Assembly: GCA_015056735.1 (NCBI GenBank)
Contig: SVFT01000002.1
Coordinates: forward strand, 226,432-290,431
Direction of reading: 5' to 3'
DNA length: 64,000 nucleotides
Origin: Lachnospiraceae bacterium
GTDB taxonomy: Bacteria > Bacillota > Clostridia > Lachnospirales > Lachnospiraceae
Shown here: in pieces, positions 1 to 8,295 of the stretch
How positions within the stretch are numbered: the first letter of the stretch is position 1
Layout of the letters: the number at the start of each line of letters is the position of its first letter
Made by a program: the position numbers and the translations under genes
Notes under the pieces: model-generated
What the model was told of the DNA's origin: nothing
Databases searched by the model: none
What the model saw: only the letters and a program-made list of their open reading frames with translations

Positions 1-411
1 GCGTGGAGCGATTCTCCGTCATTTAATGTTCCAATTTCGCAGAACGGACGCTATGTTGTGTGCGTTCGCGATAAGGCGGGAAATGTCTCGAAACTTGAAC
101 GCGAGATTATCACGACGGATTCAAAACCGCCCGAGATAAAAGCGGTTTCCCTTTCTTCCACTGAAGGATGGGTGCAAAAGAATACGATAAGCGTTGTGGC
201 TGAAGACAAAACAGCCATAAGCTATTGCTTTAATAATGTTGAAACCGGTGAAAGCAGCGGTTTTATAGACAAGAATGAATTTGACGCAACAAGCAACGGA
301 AAATGGAATGTGCAGGTGCGCGATCGTGCGGGAAATATCGCAGAGAGCGAGATCACGGTTTCAAACATCGACAACCATGCTCCTAAAATCAATATCATTA
401 AGGTGAGGTAA
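1..411 (+). CDS. Surface protein with Ig-like repeats, 5' truncated by window
   Basis: The frame is open from base 1 and ends at TAA 409-411, so the start lies upstream of the window. The visible 136 residues hold two copies of a beta-sandwich repeat that ends in a V-C/Q-V-R-D-x-A-G-N motif, about 85 residues apart. This pattern is common in bacterial Ig-like surface domains, and the next gene carries a similar V-K-D-A-A-G-N motif. It is followed 5 bases later by the DUF4366 gene, so the two are probably co-transcribed. A surface or cell-wall protein of the conjugation module is likely; the exact family cannot be told from the fragment. Confidence 0.7.
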   Translation, partial: AWSDSPSFNVPISQNGRYVVCVRDKAGNVSKLEREIITTDSKPPEIKAVSLSSTEGWVQKNTISVVAEDKTAISYCFNNVETGESSGFIDKNEFDATSNGKWNVQVRDRAGNIAESEITVSNIDNHAPKINIIKVR

Positions 412-416
412 TGTAA

Positions 417-1547
417 ATGAAAAGAATACTTATGGCGGCGCCGATCGTGCTTTTCTTATCGTGCGCCACAGCCGGATTTGTTTCTCATGCCGAGAATGGT
501 CTTGTAACAATCTCGGTTGATGCAGAGGACGATAACGAAGATCTTCTGTATGCGATCGATGATGATTCACCGGAGGCTTTCTCTCCTAATCATGAATTCC
601 AGGTTTATCCCGGAACACAGCATACGATCTATGTAAAGGATGCGGCGGGAAATATCACATCATCGACGTATACGGCAGATAATCCGGATAATACAACAAC
701 GGATCCGCTCTGTAATGATGCAGGCAGTAGCCCGCTTGGAGACGGTGCCAATAATACTTATCAGCCGGTTGGCGAGCGGGATTCTTCAGCAAAGCTTCAT
801 TATTCCGCAGAAGACGGACAGGGTACGGTGTACGAAAAAACTTATACGGACGGATCCGCAGAAGGAGATAAGATCTTTTATACCGTTACCACAAAGGAGG
901 GCGAGGTATACTACCTCGTCATCGATCAGACACAACAGAACAACAATGTTTATCTTTTGAACCAGGTAACAGTATCTTCTTTGCAAGGACTTGCAACAGC
1001 GGAGGGATATGAATTTACGCCTGATAATGAAAAGATCAATTCAAGCAATTTACTTACCAACTTGAAAGGTGGTAGTGGAGCTTCGGTAGATGGTTCGCAG
1101 AGTGTAGAGCCGAGTGCCGGCGATGTCGCAGAAGAGTCTAGCGGCGGTGGATCACTTGTATCTTCTTCTAAGCGTTCTGTTTTTGTAATCGCACTTGCCG
1201 CAGTTGGCGGTGGCGGTTGGTATTATTTTAAGAAACGCAAAAAGCTCAAAGATGATCAGATGGACGAAATAGAAGCAGCGCATGATCTGGAGGATTTTGA
1301 GGCTGAAGGCGATGATGAAGAAGACGATGCTGAATTTGAGGAAGATGATGATTTCTATGACGCTTTAGCTGAAGACGAATTTGAAGATATCGACGAAGAG
1401 AACGATAGCGCGGTTGAGTCAGAGGTTCCAGAAGAAAATGATCCGGTGGTTTTGACGGATGAAAATCGCGATGATTATATCGAAATGGAAGACGATGAAG
1501 AAGATTTTGACGAGGAGGATTATGACGATGAAGAAGACAACGAATAA
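417..1547 (+). CDS. DUF4366 (CD1107-family) membrane protein of the conjugation module
   Basis: This 376-residue protein has an N-terminal signal peptide (residues 1-25, hydrophobic core followed by S-H-A-E). An extracellular domain follows, including the Y-T-V-T-T-K-E-G-E-V-Y-Y-L-V segment typical of DUF4366/CD1107 proteins of Tn1549-like elements. There is one transmembrane helix near residues 254-272 with a K-K-R-K-K stop-transfer, then a long Asp/Glu-rich cytoplasmic tail (about residues 281-376). A weak Shine-Dalgarno (aggtgagg) precedes ATG 417. Its end overlaps the next gene by 20 bases. The family is a conserved but functionally undefined part of these conjugation loci. Confidence 0.8.
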   Translation: MKRILMAAPIVLFLSCATAGFVSHAENGLVTISVDAEDDNEDLLYAIDDDSPEAFSPNHEFQVYPGTQHTIYVKDAAGNITSSTYTADNPDNTTTDPLCNDAGSSPLGDGANNTYQPVGERDSSAKLHYSAEDGQGTVYEKTYTDGSAEGDKIFYTVTTKEGEVYYLVIDQTQQNNNVYLLNQVTVSSLQGLATAEGYEFTPDNEKINSSNLLTNLKGGSGASVDGSQSVEPSAGDVAEESSGGGSLVSSSKRSVFVIALAAVGGGGWYYFKKRKKLKDDQMDEIEAAHDLEDFEAEGDDEEDDAEFEEDDDFYDALAEDEFEDIDEENDSAVESEVPEENDPVVLTDENRDDYIEMEDDEEDFDEEDYDDEEDNE

Positions 1548-2547
1548 TAACGAGGCACCGAATACGGGAGGTTTTTTTACAAGAGAGAGAATCATTAAGA
1601 TCGGTGTTTTGGTCGCTGTTTTAATCATTATTCTTGGTCGTTATGCGTACAAGCATTTTAAAGCCGAAAAGACCGAGGATTCTGTAAGCTATTCAAATGA
1701 AGAGCAGGTAATCTATGATGCTACACAGCAATACCTCAATAAAACGCTTGGCCTTGAAGCAAAGGACTGTGCTGCGGTGGCAGATGAGGCGGTAAAAAAC
1801 TACGATATGATTATTGATTCCGGTGTTAAGGCAATCACTGATGATCATGTGGCTGCAATTACAACAAACATCTCAAAAGCCATGTTTGAGTCGCTTCCTG
1901 TTATTGATGAAATGAGTCAGGAGGAAACAATCGGCCTGTCTTCTGATATTACGGAAATCATTTGGAATGATATCCTGTGGCAGATCGCTTCGATGGATAA
2001 GGATAAGGCGAAAGATTACAATCTTCTTTTTGATTCTATTCAGAAATCGCTTTCCGCTTCAAAGAACGGTAAGCTTGCGGGCGGTGCGCTGAATGTGTCG
2101 ATTAAAGATGTTTCGGTTGATCCCGAGATGATCCTTGCATCCGTTAAGAAGATGAGCGACTCACAGGTTGAAGATCTGAAAGAGCGCCTGGATGTTATGA
2201 ATGAATCAAACAGAGTGATCACGGCTACCGTGAATGTACCGAGCCAGTCTCTTAAAAATGATTCTAGTCTTGTCGGAAGAGACGGAAGAGACGGACAGGA
2301 CGGTAAAGACGGTCGCGATGGCGCAAAAGGCGCTACGGGAGCTACCGGCGCAAGAGGCGAGAGAGGCGAAAAAGGTGAGGCAGGAGCTAAAGGTGATGCC
2401 GGCGAAAAAGGTGAAAAAGGAGAAACCGGCGAAAAAGGTGAGGACGGTGTCGGCGGCTATGTAGACGGGCAAGAGGCTACTTACATGATCGAAATGGATA
2501 CCACGGGGTCTTCGAGTGTTGTAACCTTTACGCCGACCATTAAATAA
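1528..2547 (+). CDS. Membrane protein with collagen-like Gly-X-Y repeat
   Basis: I chose ATG 1528 because AGGAGG at 1513-1518 lies 9 bases upstream; ATG 1522 is too close. The protein has a short cytoplasmic start, one transmembrane helix (about residues 20-37, rich in I, V and L), an alpha-helical region of about 200 residues, then exactly twenty uninterrupted G-X-Y triplets (DNA 2275-2454) rich in Arg, Lys, Asp and Glu, and a short C-terminal beta-rich tail. The charged triplets suit salt-bridge-stabilised bacterial collagen lacking hydroxyproline. Lying between DUF4366 and MobC-like genes, it may form a trimeric surface stalk of the mating apparatus; that role is inference. Confidence 0.75.
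   Translation: MKKTTNNNEAPNTGGFFTRERIIKIGVLVAVLIIILGRYAYKHFKAEKTEDSVSYSNEEQVIYDATQQYLNKTLGLEAKDCAAVADEAVKNYDMIIDSGVKAITDDHVAAITTNISKAMFESLPVIDEMSQEETIGLSSDITEIIWNDILWQIASMDKDKAKDYNLLFDSIQKSLSASKNGKLAGGALNVSIKDVSVDPEMILASVKKMSDSQVEDLKERLDVMNESNRVITATVNVPSQSLKNDSSLVGRDGRDGQDGKDGRDGAKGATGATGARGERGEKGEAGAKGDAGEKGEKGETGEKGEDGVGGYVDGQEATYMIEMDTTGSSSVVTFTPTIK
2275..2454 (+). repeat. Twenty Gly-X-Y collagen-like triplets
   Basis: Twenty consecutive codon triplets begin with a glycine codon without a break. Lys in the Y position and Glu or Asp in X or Y dominate. The codons are degenerate (gga, ggc and ggt mixed), so the repeat is maintained at protein level rather than being a recent DNA duplication. 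Confidence 0.9.
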
Positions 2548-2551
2548 GCCT

Positions 2552-2872
2552 ATGGGCCGCGCAAGAAAACATCGCGTGGAGTTTTGCCTGGATGATTATG
2601 AATATGAAGTTTTACAGCGGAATTTCAAAGCCAGTGGGTGCAACTCGATGCGTGATTACATCTTTGAAATGTGCCGAAGAGGCTACATTCTCAATGTAAA
2701 TTATGATGGTCTTAAGAACGTTTCCTATGAGCTTAATGCGATTGGAACCAATATCAATCAGATCGCTCACAGAGCAAACGCGGACGGTTATAACAACGCT
2801 ATGCTGCTTGCCTTATCCAATCAGTGCCGGGAAATGCAAAAAATAGTCGCATTTGCGTTTCGCAAATATTAA
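2552..2872 (+). CDS. MobC-like relaxosome accessory protein
   Basis: This 106-residue protein starts with a basic stretch and a ribbon-helix-helix-like N-terminus. It carries the G-T-N-I-N-Q-I-A-H-R-A-N segment that marks MobC-type mobilisation proteins, which help a relaxase melt and nick oriT. It begins 4 bases after the collagen-like gene without its own Shine-Dalgarno, so translation is probably coupled. A terminator hairpin follows directly, closing this transcription unit. The relaxase gene itself lies 20 kb downstream. Confidence 0.8.
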   Translation: MGRARKHRVEFCLDDYEYEVLQRNFKASGCNSMRDYIFEMCRRGYILNVNYDGLKNVSYELNAIGTNINQIAHRANADGYNNAMLLALSNQCREMQKIVAFAFRKY

Positions 2873-2897
2873 GGATGCCTTTTGGCGTCCTTTTTTT
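2871..2897 (+). terminator. Intrinsic terminator before palindrome copy 1
   Basis: A 9-bp stem (AAGGATGCC with GGCGTCCTT, one G-U pair) with a TTTT loop is followed by a T run. The palindrome GTGCGACGTCGCAC begins at the very next base. Confidence 0.85.
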
Positions 2898-2911
2898 GTG
2901 CGACGTCGCAC
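2898..2911. promoter_or_regulatory. 14-bp palindrome, copy 1
   Basis: GTGCGACGTCGCAC is a perfect dyad. It sits between a terminator and the Shine-Dalgarno of the first zeta-toxin gene (ATG 2932, 20 bases downstream). It is one of eight identical copies in the element and is likely a protein-binding operator or an RNA hairpin element. Confidence 0.75.
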
Positions 2912-2931
2912 GAAATCAATCGGAGGTATTT

Positions 2932-4593
2932 ATGGAACTAAACAGAGACGATGCTTTAGTTGAACGCATTAACAGCTATATCTATCATACGGATCCGAAG
3001 CGCTATCATGACCGGTATGATACCGATTCGGATGGATATAACGATATTAAAGCATATTTCATTGACAATAATATTGATGAGTTAATAAACCACTTGCGGT
3101 ATACACGCGCCGGCATTGAAAGGATCATGGAGCTTGATGCAGAGTTTGATGATATTATGTCGGAACTTGAAAACCGTAATCGTTCTACGGAAGCAGTTAT
3201 TTCTTCAGAGCGTCCGATCGTTAAGCTCACGGGTCAGCCGATATCGCCGAAACTTCAAAGCATCCTGGATCGCCTTGACAAATACGAAGATGTTGATATT
3301 GATGAAATCATGAATACGCCAGAGATGATCCTGGCAGAGTCCATTGTTTCCAAGGGCGCCGATACCTCAATGTTTATTGGGCGTGAGGATCTTCGTGATA
3401 GTGTTTTAAATCGCCTCTTAGAGCGTGGAAGCATCAGCGGCATTGACAGTAATGGAGAACTGTTGTACAATAATAGTGTCAAGAGAGGCAATCGCCTCGA
3501 TATTGTTATTGGTCTTCCCGCTTCAGGGAAAAGTTCAGCACTTGTTAATACAATAGCAGAAGAGTTTGGTAGCCGTATCGTAGATAATGATGAGGCGAAG
3601 AAGCTGTTTCCGGAGTACAACAACGGATGGGGCGCCAATCATGTGCACAAGGAGTCACAGGAGGTGTCAGCAAGGGAGTTTGCGCATGCGCTCGAACGTG
3701 GCGAAAACATTGTGCTTCCGAAGGTCGGTGCCAACATGCAAAAGCTTCTTGAAGGCTACGTCAATATCGCACGTACAAAGGGCTATTCCGTAAATGTTCA
3801 TTACGTTACCCTCGCAAAAAATAAGGCACTTTCACGAATGTTGTCGCGATTTGTCGAAGAAGGTAGATACCTTTCTCCGCATTTGATCGAAAAATATGTT
3901 CCTTCTCATGAACAGAACCGCATTACGCAGACATTCGATGCGTTTCTTAAGAACCAAGATATCTCATCCAAAACCATGTGGAGCAACGATGTGGGCAGAG
4001 GAGAAAAACCGATCCTTCTGTTTAATGACGGCGCGAGAGGAAAGTTCATTGACAATGCGCGAATGCCATCTGAAGAGTGGCTCTCTAGAATGCCTGACGT
4101 CAAAGAACAGAATGACATTAAAAGCAAGGATCCGGTAAAAGAACAGAAAAAGACGGCTGCCGAAAGAGCATCCGGAGAGGTTCCGGCAAAGAGCAAAGCC
4201 GCAAACCTGGCAGACGAGATCGATGCCTTTGTCAGAGACTTTGATCCTTACGATTATAGCGATACCGTAGACGACAGAGAAGCAAATGTTCGGCAGATCG
4301 CGGAAGAGATCAAAAGCGGAAATACGAACCACATCACGAAGTTTCTTCAGGGCATTGTCGATGAAGGGAAGAATGATCCTGACATGACAGAAGATGTCCA
4401 AAAAGCTCAAATGCTTATTAACAAGCTTACTGAAAAGAATCTTCTTTCAAAAACAGAAGGAAAGACGCGGCAAAAACGCAAGTCTGTTTTAGCAGATCTT
4501 CACAAGAAGATCGACGAGCAGAAAGAGGGGGATAAGACCGATCGGGCAGAACAAAAGAGTACTGTAAAAAAGAAAAAGGAGGTAGCAAGATGA
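2932..4593 (+). CDS. Zeta-toxin family protein, first paralogue
   Basis: ATG 2932 has GGAGG 5 bases upstream. The 553-residue protein carries a P-loop kinase domain with Walker A G-L-P-A-S-G-K-S at about residue 194, followed by a D-N-D-E-A-K motif and W-G-A-N-H-V-H-K-E, as in zeta toxins, which phosphorylate UDP-N-acetylglucosamine. A block around residues 90-160 (K-L-T-G-x-P-I-S, V-D-I-D-E, T-P-E-M-I-L-A) is shared with the next gene; the extreme N-terminus is not. The C-terminal 130 residues are charged and probably coiled. The stop overlaps the next ATG (ATGA). Toxin or cell-wall-linked kinase activity is inferred from the motifs. Confidence 0.8.
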   Translation: MELNRDDALVERINSYIYHTDPKRYHDRYDTDSDGYNDIKAYFIDNNIDELINHLRYTRAGIERIMELDAEFDDIMSELENRNRSTEAVISSERPIVKLTGQPISPKLQSILDRLDKYEDVDIDEIMNTPEMILAESIVSKGADTSMFIGREDLRDSVLNRLLERGSISGIDSNGELLYNNSVKRGNRLDIVIGLPASGKSSALVNTIAEEFGSRIVDNDEAKKLFPEYNNGWGANHVHKESQEVSAREFAHALERGENIVLPKVGANMQKLLEGYVNIARTKGYSVNVHYVTLAKNKALSRMLSRFVEEGRYLSPHLIEKYVPSHEQNRITQTFDAFLKNQDISSKTMWSNDVGRGEKPILLFNDGARGKFIDNARMPSEEWLSRMPDVKEQNDIKSKDPVKEQKKTAAERASGEVPAKSKAANLADEIDAFVRDFDPYDYSDTVDDREANVRQIAEEIKSGNTNHITKFLQGIVDEGKNDPDMTEDVQKAQMLINKLTEKNLLSKTEGKTRQKRKSVLADLHKKIDEQKEGDKTDRAEQKSTVKKKKEVAR

Positions 4594-5942
4594 CGCGCGA
4601 TGAAGTGTGGGACAGGGCGAAGAAGTTGGCCGGCAGACCCGTCGTAGTATCGGGAACGATTCCATTTGACTGGTTCCAAAGGGGTAGTGTGTGGAAATAC
4701 ATGGAGGCCGACTTGACAGATACGCGCGAAGCGCCGTATGTAGAGGGAGATTTGAGTGCTCTTTCACTTGAAGAGGAACTTAAACTGCGCGAGTTTGCTG
4801 TTCATTCAGAGCAGGTTTATATCGAGCGGGAAAAAAGGCTGATGGAAGAACATCTCATGATAGACTGGCTGCTTGAACATTCAGACTTCGCAGATAGCCT
4901 TAAAAGAGACGGCGTTACTGCTGATTATCTTATCGCTGACATTCGCAGGATGTGTAAGGAAACGGGAATAAAGTCTTTGTTCGATGAAAACACAGACAGA
5001 ATTATTTCAAAAGAACCGGAAAGAGAATTGCTTTATGCAAAGAATGAAAAGCGTGTTCCCCAAAAAGAGAAAAAAGATCCCGACAGGCCGGTTGTGAAAC
5101 TTACTGGACGGCCCATTTCCGATGAACTTAGAGGCGCATTGGAGAGACTTGATCAATATAATGATGTTGATATTGATGTGCTCATGAGTACGCCCGAGAT
5201 GGTTTTGGCAAAAACCATTGTGTCTAAAGGCGAGGCTACAATTAAGTTGGTGGGGAGAGAAGAACTCTGGTCTTATATCCTGGATCATTTACTTGATCGC
5301 GGAAATTATGCTAAGGATAAACGACTTGATGTTGTTATCGGTCTTCCCGGTTCTGGTAAGACAGAGACACTTGCAAACACACTTGCAAAGGAGTTTAACA
5401 GTCGCATCGTGGGTGCAGATCAGATAAAACAGTTTTTACCTGATTTCAATAATGGGTGGGGTGATGCCATTATCCAGAAGGAAACGCAGGTAATCTCCGA
5501 GGAGGAATTTGTAATTTCGATCAGTCGTGATGAAAATGTTGTCTTGGTACAGACAGGGCACCACGGATCAACTCTTTTAAGTAAGTACATTGCATACGCG
5601 CTTAATAAGGGCTATTCCGTTAATGCACACTATGTTACGCTTGCCAAATCAAAAGCAAAGAAACGTGCACTTGAAAAGTTCGTATATGATGGCGAATACA
5701 TTTCACCGGAGCTTATAGAATACTGTGTTCCGTCGCCCGATTATAATCATGTCACACGGACATTTGATTTTATTACCATGCTATCTGACATAAATCTTCC
5801 AAACACTACTTGGAGCAACGATGTAAAGGAAGGTGAAGCGCCGGTTCTGCTTTCAAATGTTGGAGCAAGCGGAAAATATATTGACGATGCGAGAAGGCCG
5901 ACAGGAGAGTGGCTTTCGCAGTTTCCCGAGAGGAGGATATAG
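4590..5942 (+). CDS. Zeta-toxin family protein with extra N-terminal domain, second paralogue
   Basis: ATG 4590 overlaps the previous stop. Residues about 1-140 form a domain (G-T-I-P-F-D-W-F, E-R-E-K-R-L-M-E-E, I-R-R-M-C-K-E) that recurs as the separate downstream protein at 5944-6348. From about residue 165 it is a clear paralogue of the preceding zeta protein: K-L-T-G-R-P-I-S, Walker A G-L-P-G-S-G-K-T near residue 251, and W-G-D-A-I-I-Q-K-E. Family knowledge says zeta kinases need an antitoxin. The fused N-terminal domain could be that antitoxin in cis, but this is inference. Confidence 0.78.
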   Translation: MTRDEVWDRAKKLAGRPVVVSGTIPFDWFQRGSVWKYMEADLTDTREAPYVEGDLSALSLEEELKLREFAVHSEQVYIEREKRLMEEHLMIDWLLEHSDFADSLKRDGVTADYLIADIRRMCKETGIKSLFDENTDRIISKEPERELLYAKNEKRVPQKEKKDPDRPVVKLTGRPISDELRGALERLDQYNDVDIDVLMSTPEMVLAKTIVSKGEATIKLVGREELWSYILDHLLDRGNYAKDKRLDVVIGLPGSGKTETLANTLAKEFNSRIVGADQIKQFLPDFNNGWGDAIIQKETQVISEEEFVISISRDENVVLVQTGHHGSTLLSKYIAYALNKGYSVNAHYVTLAKSKAKKRALEKFVYDGEYISPELIEYCVPSPDYNHVTRTFDFITMLSDINLPNTTWSNDVKEGEAPVLLSNVGASGKYIDDARRPTGEWLSQFPERRI

Positions 5943-5943
5943 C

Positions 5944-6348
5944 ATGACAAGTAAGGTTATCATGAATAAGGCAGAATTGCTTGCATCAAGAGAAGTGGTG
6001 ATTACAGGGGAAATTCCGTGGGACTGGTTTAAAAATGATGACTGGCCATATCGAGAAGCTGATATTTTGGAAACGCGAAAACTGGAATACTTTGCTCTTA
6101 TTCCGGCAGGAGTTCTGACGGATGATGAAAGAGATAAACTGTATCATTACGCGACCGAAGCAGAGAAGCGCTATATCGCGCAAGAAAAAAGACTGATGGA
6201 AGACAAGATCATGACGGACTGGCTTGTTAAAAACGCTTATTCGCCGTCATACGCTCCGGAGCTTGTCAAAATCATCAGAAGGATGTGCAAAGAGATAGGA
6301 CTTGAAAAACTATATGATGAAAATGTAGAAAGACTGATTTCCGAATAA
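5944..6348 (+). CDS. Stand-alone homologue of the zeta-2 N-terminal domain, possible antitoxin
   Basis: This 134-residue protein starts one base after the previous stop (GAGGAGG just upstream). It aligns over nearly its whole length with residues 1-140 of the second zeta protein. Shared blocks are G-E-I-P-W-D-W-F / G-T-I-P-F-D-W-F, I-A-Q-E-K-R-L-M-E-D / I-E-R-E-K-R-L-M-E-E, and I-R-R-M-C-K-E-I-G / I-R-R-M-C-K-E-T-G. No known enzymatic motif is visible. The order zeta, domain-zeta, domain in one overlapping operon suggests a toxin and antitoxin function. A terminator follows. Confidence 0.7.
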   Translation: MTSKVIMNKAELLASREVVITGEIPWDWFKNDDWPYREADILETRKLEYFALIPAGVLTDDERDKLYHYATEAEKRYIAQEKRLMEDKIMTDWLVKNAYSPSYAPELVKIIRRMCKEIGLEKLYDENVERLISE

Positions 6349-6358
6349 GAAACGGATT

Positions 6359-6385
6359 AAAGGCGTCCCTAGGGGCGCCTTTTTT
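6359..6385 (+). terminator. Intrinsic terminator before palindrome copy 2
   Basis: A 10-bp stem (AAAGGCGTCC with GGGCGCCTTT, one G-U) with a four-base loop is followed by a T run that abuts the palindrome at 6386. Confidence 0.85.
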
Positions 6386-6399
6386 GTGCGACGTCGCAC
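6386..6399. promoter_or_regulatory. 14-bp palindrome, copy 2
   Basis: GTGCGACGTCGCAC, directly after a terminator and 49 bases before the start of the small secreted protein gene at 6449. It extends to a 16-bp palindrome with flanking T and A. Confidence 0.75.
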
Positions 6400-6448
6400 A
6401 GAGTAAAAGAGGAGATCAGAAGTATATAGATGAAAGGATGATCTTGTT

Positions 6449-6781
6449 ATGAAGAAAAAAGTATTGCTTTTGGCAATGGCTTTAAGCCTTGCCCTGGGTA
6501 CGTCTGCTTTTGCGGCAGACTATGATACCGTCAATTCCTTTGGCCGGATTGAAATGAAGGATCTAAACGGGAATCCGCAGAACGTTTTTGATGATGCAGA
6601 TCTTGTAAAGATCGGAACAAAGGCTGAAACCGCAAAAACGGAACTTGAGACCTGCGGAGAGACGTTACAGACGCTTGAGGATCAGCTTGGAGGATTCTGG
6701 TTTGATACAGATGCGGATGGCAATCTTCAGTATCACTATATCGACGCTGACGGAAATGAGCAAAGCGGTGTTATCAAATAA
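6449..6781 (+). CDS. Small secreted protein, in-frame member of the G-tract family
   Basis: This 110-residue protein has a clean signal peptide (residues 1-23, ending S-A-F-A-A). The mature part (I-E-M-K-D-L-N-G-N, D-D-A-D-L-V-K-I, a helical segment, then L-E-D-Q-L-G-G-F-W-F-D and beta-rich repeats) matches the layout of the three proteins encoded at 6795, 7693 and 10413. Unlike them it has no G tract in the signal peptide and reads through in one frame. It probably represents the minimal form of this exported family. No function is known to me; location outside the membrane is supported by the signal peptide. Confidence 0.75.
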   Translation: MKKKVLLLAMALSLALGTSAFAADYDTVNSFGRIEMKDLNGNPQNVFDDADLVKIGTKAETAKTELETCGETLQTLEDQLGGFWFDTDADGNLQYHYIDADGNEQSGVIK

Positions 6782-6794
6782 AAGGAGATAGGTC

Positions 6795-7644
6795 ATGAAT
6801 GGAAAAGTACTAAAAATGGCGTGTTTTAGCCTGTTTGCGGCATTTTTGTGGGGGGGGGGTAGCGAGCGCTTCGGAGCCGCTTGCAGACACACTTTCCTCT
6901 AAAGGCGTGATCCAGGCAAAAGATGAAAATGGTGATATTGCAGCACGGTTTGATGCAGAGGATCTTAAGAAAGTCGCAGAGCTTGCTGATGATAATGCGG
7001 AGAAAGCAGAGGATCTTTCTTCCAAAGCTTCTTCGCTTGAAAATCAGCTCGGCGGCATTTCTTTCGGGCTTGATGAAAATGGCAAGCCGTATTTTTCGTA
7101 TAAGGATGAAAATGGCGCTGATGTAGTAGGCCGATTTGATTCTTCCCAGGTATATCCGTTTGGATACTACGGATACGCCTTTTCAAATGGTGGAGGATCT
7201 ACCTACGACACGTTCATTGGTTACATTAAAAATACGGGTGAGATATCTGCGTGTTCTGTTGGCGCAATGAGAGACTTGTTGTTTGAAAATCTGACTGACA
7301 GGGTGGAAGTATCCGGTTCTTCCTTAAGTTCAAGTTGTGGTGGCATGAATAGATATCAAGCGGAAGCGTATACAAAATCCTATTATTTTGAGGGTGTTGA
7401 TAATAACATCATTAGTTTCTGTTTGGTATCACACGTAAAGACAAGTTGGTATTACGGTCGCGAAAATGATCAGCATGGCGACGGCGCAAACCTTACGTGT
7501 TATACCTTATACGAAAAAGGCAAGACTCCTTGCGTTGTCGGCAGCGTACCGTCAGGGTATACCCATAAGGGCACTGTGTTTTCTGCAAGTAAAAGTAACA
7601 ATGGTAACGCAACAACCACTATTGATTTGTATGTAAAGGAGTAG
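6795..7644 (+). pseudogene. Secreted modular protein, frame broken by G10 tract (copy A)
   Basis: ATG 6795 has a good Shine-Dalgarno (aaaggagat) and begins a hydrophobic signal peptide. A run of ten G (6850-6859) then shifts the frame, which stops at 6900-6902. Reading one G fewer joins it to a 250-codon open frame ending at 7644, and the junction then gives W-G-G-V-A-S-A-S-E, a normal signal-peptidase site. The mature part has the shared domain (G-V-I-Q-A-K-D-E-N-G-D-I-A-A-R-F-D and L-E-N-Q-L-G-G) and a unique C-terminal domain of about 140 residues. It is listed as broken, but phase variation or programmed frameshifting is as likely as decay, because two paralogues carry the same one-base offset. 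Confidence 0.75.
6850..6859 (+). repeat. G10 homopolymer in signal-peptide codons
   Basis: Ten consecutive G inside the secretion signal of the 6795 gene. Nine would keep the frame. This is the kind of tract that varies by slipped-strand mispairing or causes slippage during transcription or translation. Confidence 0.85.
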
Positions 7645-7656
7645 AAAAGATGTTTT

Positions 7657-7670
7657 GTGCGACGTCGCAC
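7657..7670. promoter_or_regulatory. 14-bp palindrome, copy 3
   Basis: GTGCGACGTCGCAC, 22 bases before ATG 7693. No clear terminator precedes this copy; it follows the stop of the upstream paralogue by 12 bases. Confidence 0.7.
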
Positions 7671-7692
7671 AGAGTAAAAAGGGAGATAGGTC

Positions 7693-8245
7693 ATGAACAG
7701 AAAGGTATTAAGAATAGCGTATTTAAGCCTGTTTGCGGCATTTTTGTGGGGGGGTAGCGAGCGCTTCGGAGCCGCTTGCAGACACACTTTCCTCTAAAGG
7801 CGTGATCCAGGCAAAAGATGAAAATGGTGATATTGCAGCGCGGTTTGATGCAGAGGATCTTAAGAAGGTTGCAGAGCTTGCTGATGATAACGAGGAGAAA
7901 GCAGAGGATCTGTCTTCCAAGGCTTCTTCCCTCGAAAATCAGCTCGGCGGCGTTTCCTTCGGGCTTGACGAAAACGGCAAACCAAAATTTTCATTTAAGG
8001 ACGAAAGCGGTGCAGAAGTTGTGGTTCCTTTTTCCAAAAATCCCGATGGTTCCATTAGTGTTTCAGCCGTTTCCCGGGTAGAGTGGGCGAGTGGTAACCA
8101 AGATCAATCCATCTGTGTCACGTTTACGATTCGGGTAGTAGATGGTCAATTTGTCGTCACATCGTCAGTTAGCAAGAGTGGAGACGGATATTACCAAGTG
8201 TATTCCAAAGGAAATACTTATGTGGATTATCGGATGCACACCTGA
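7693..8245 (+). pseudogene. Secreted modular protein, frame broken by G7 tract (copy B)
   Basis: ATG 7693 follows gggagatagg. The signal-peptide frame meets a run of seven G (7748-7754) and loses frame exactly as in copy A; six or nine G would restore it. The restored protein has the junction W-G-V-A-S-A-S-E, the shared domain nearly identical to copy A (S-S-K-G-V-I-Q-A-K-D-E-N-G), and a different, shorter C-terminal domain that begins V-V-V-P-F-S-K-N-P-D-G. DNA identity to copy A ends near the codons for this junction, so the C-terminal modules have been exchanged or diverged. The seven-versus-ten G count differs by a whole codon, so the offset is conserved. Confidence 0.75.
7748..7754 (+). 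repeat. G7 homopolymer in signal-peptide codons
   Basis: Seven consecutive G at the position equivalent to the G10 run at 6850. The count differs by exactly three, so both genes are out of frame by the same one base. Confidence 0.85.
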
Positions 8246-8295
8246 TCGTATCAGTTATTTATTTGTAAAAAAGAAAGGTAGGCGAAGAGCATTAT

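Noticed and set aside
6835-7644. TTG 6835 as a normal start of the G-tract gene
   Set aside because: It has no Shine-Dalgarno and would destroy the signal peptide, while ATG 6795 has both in all three paralogues.
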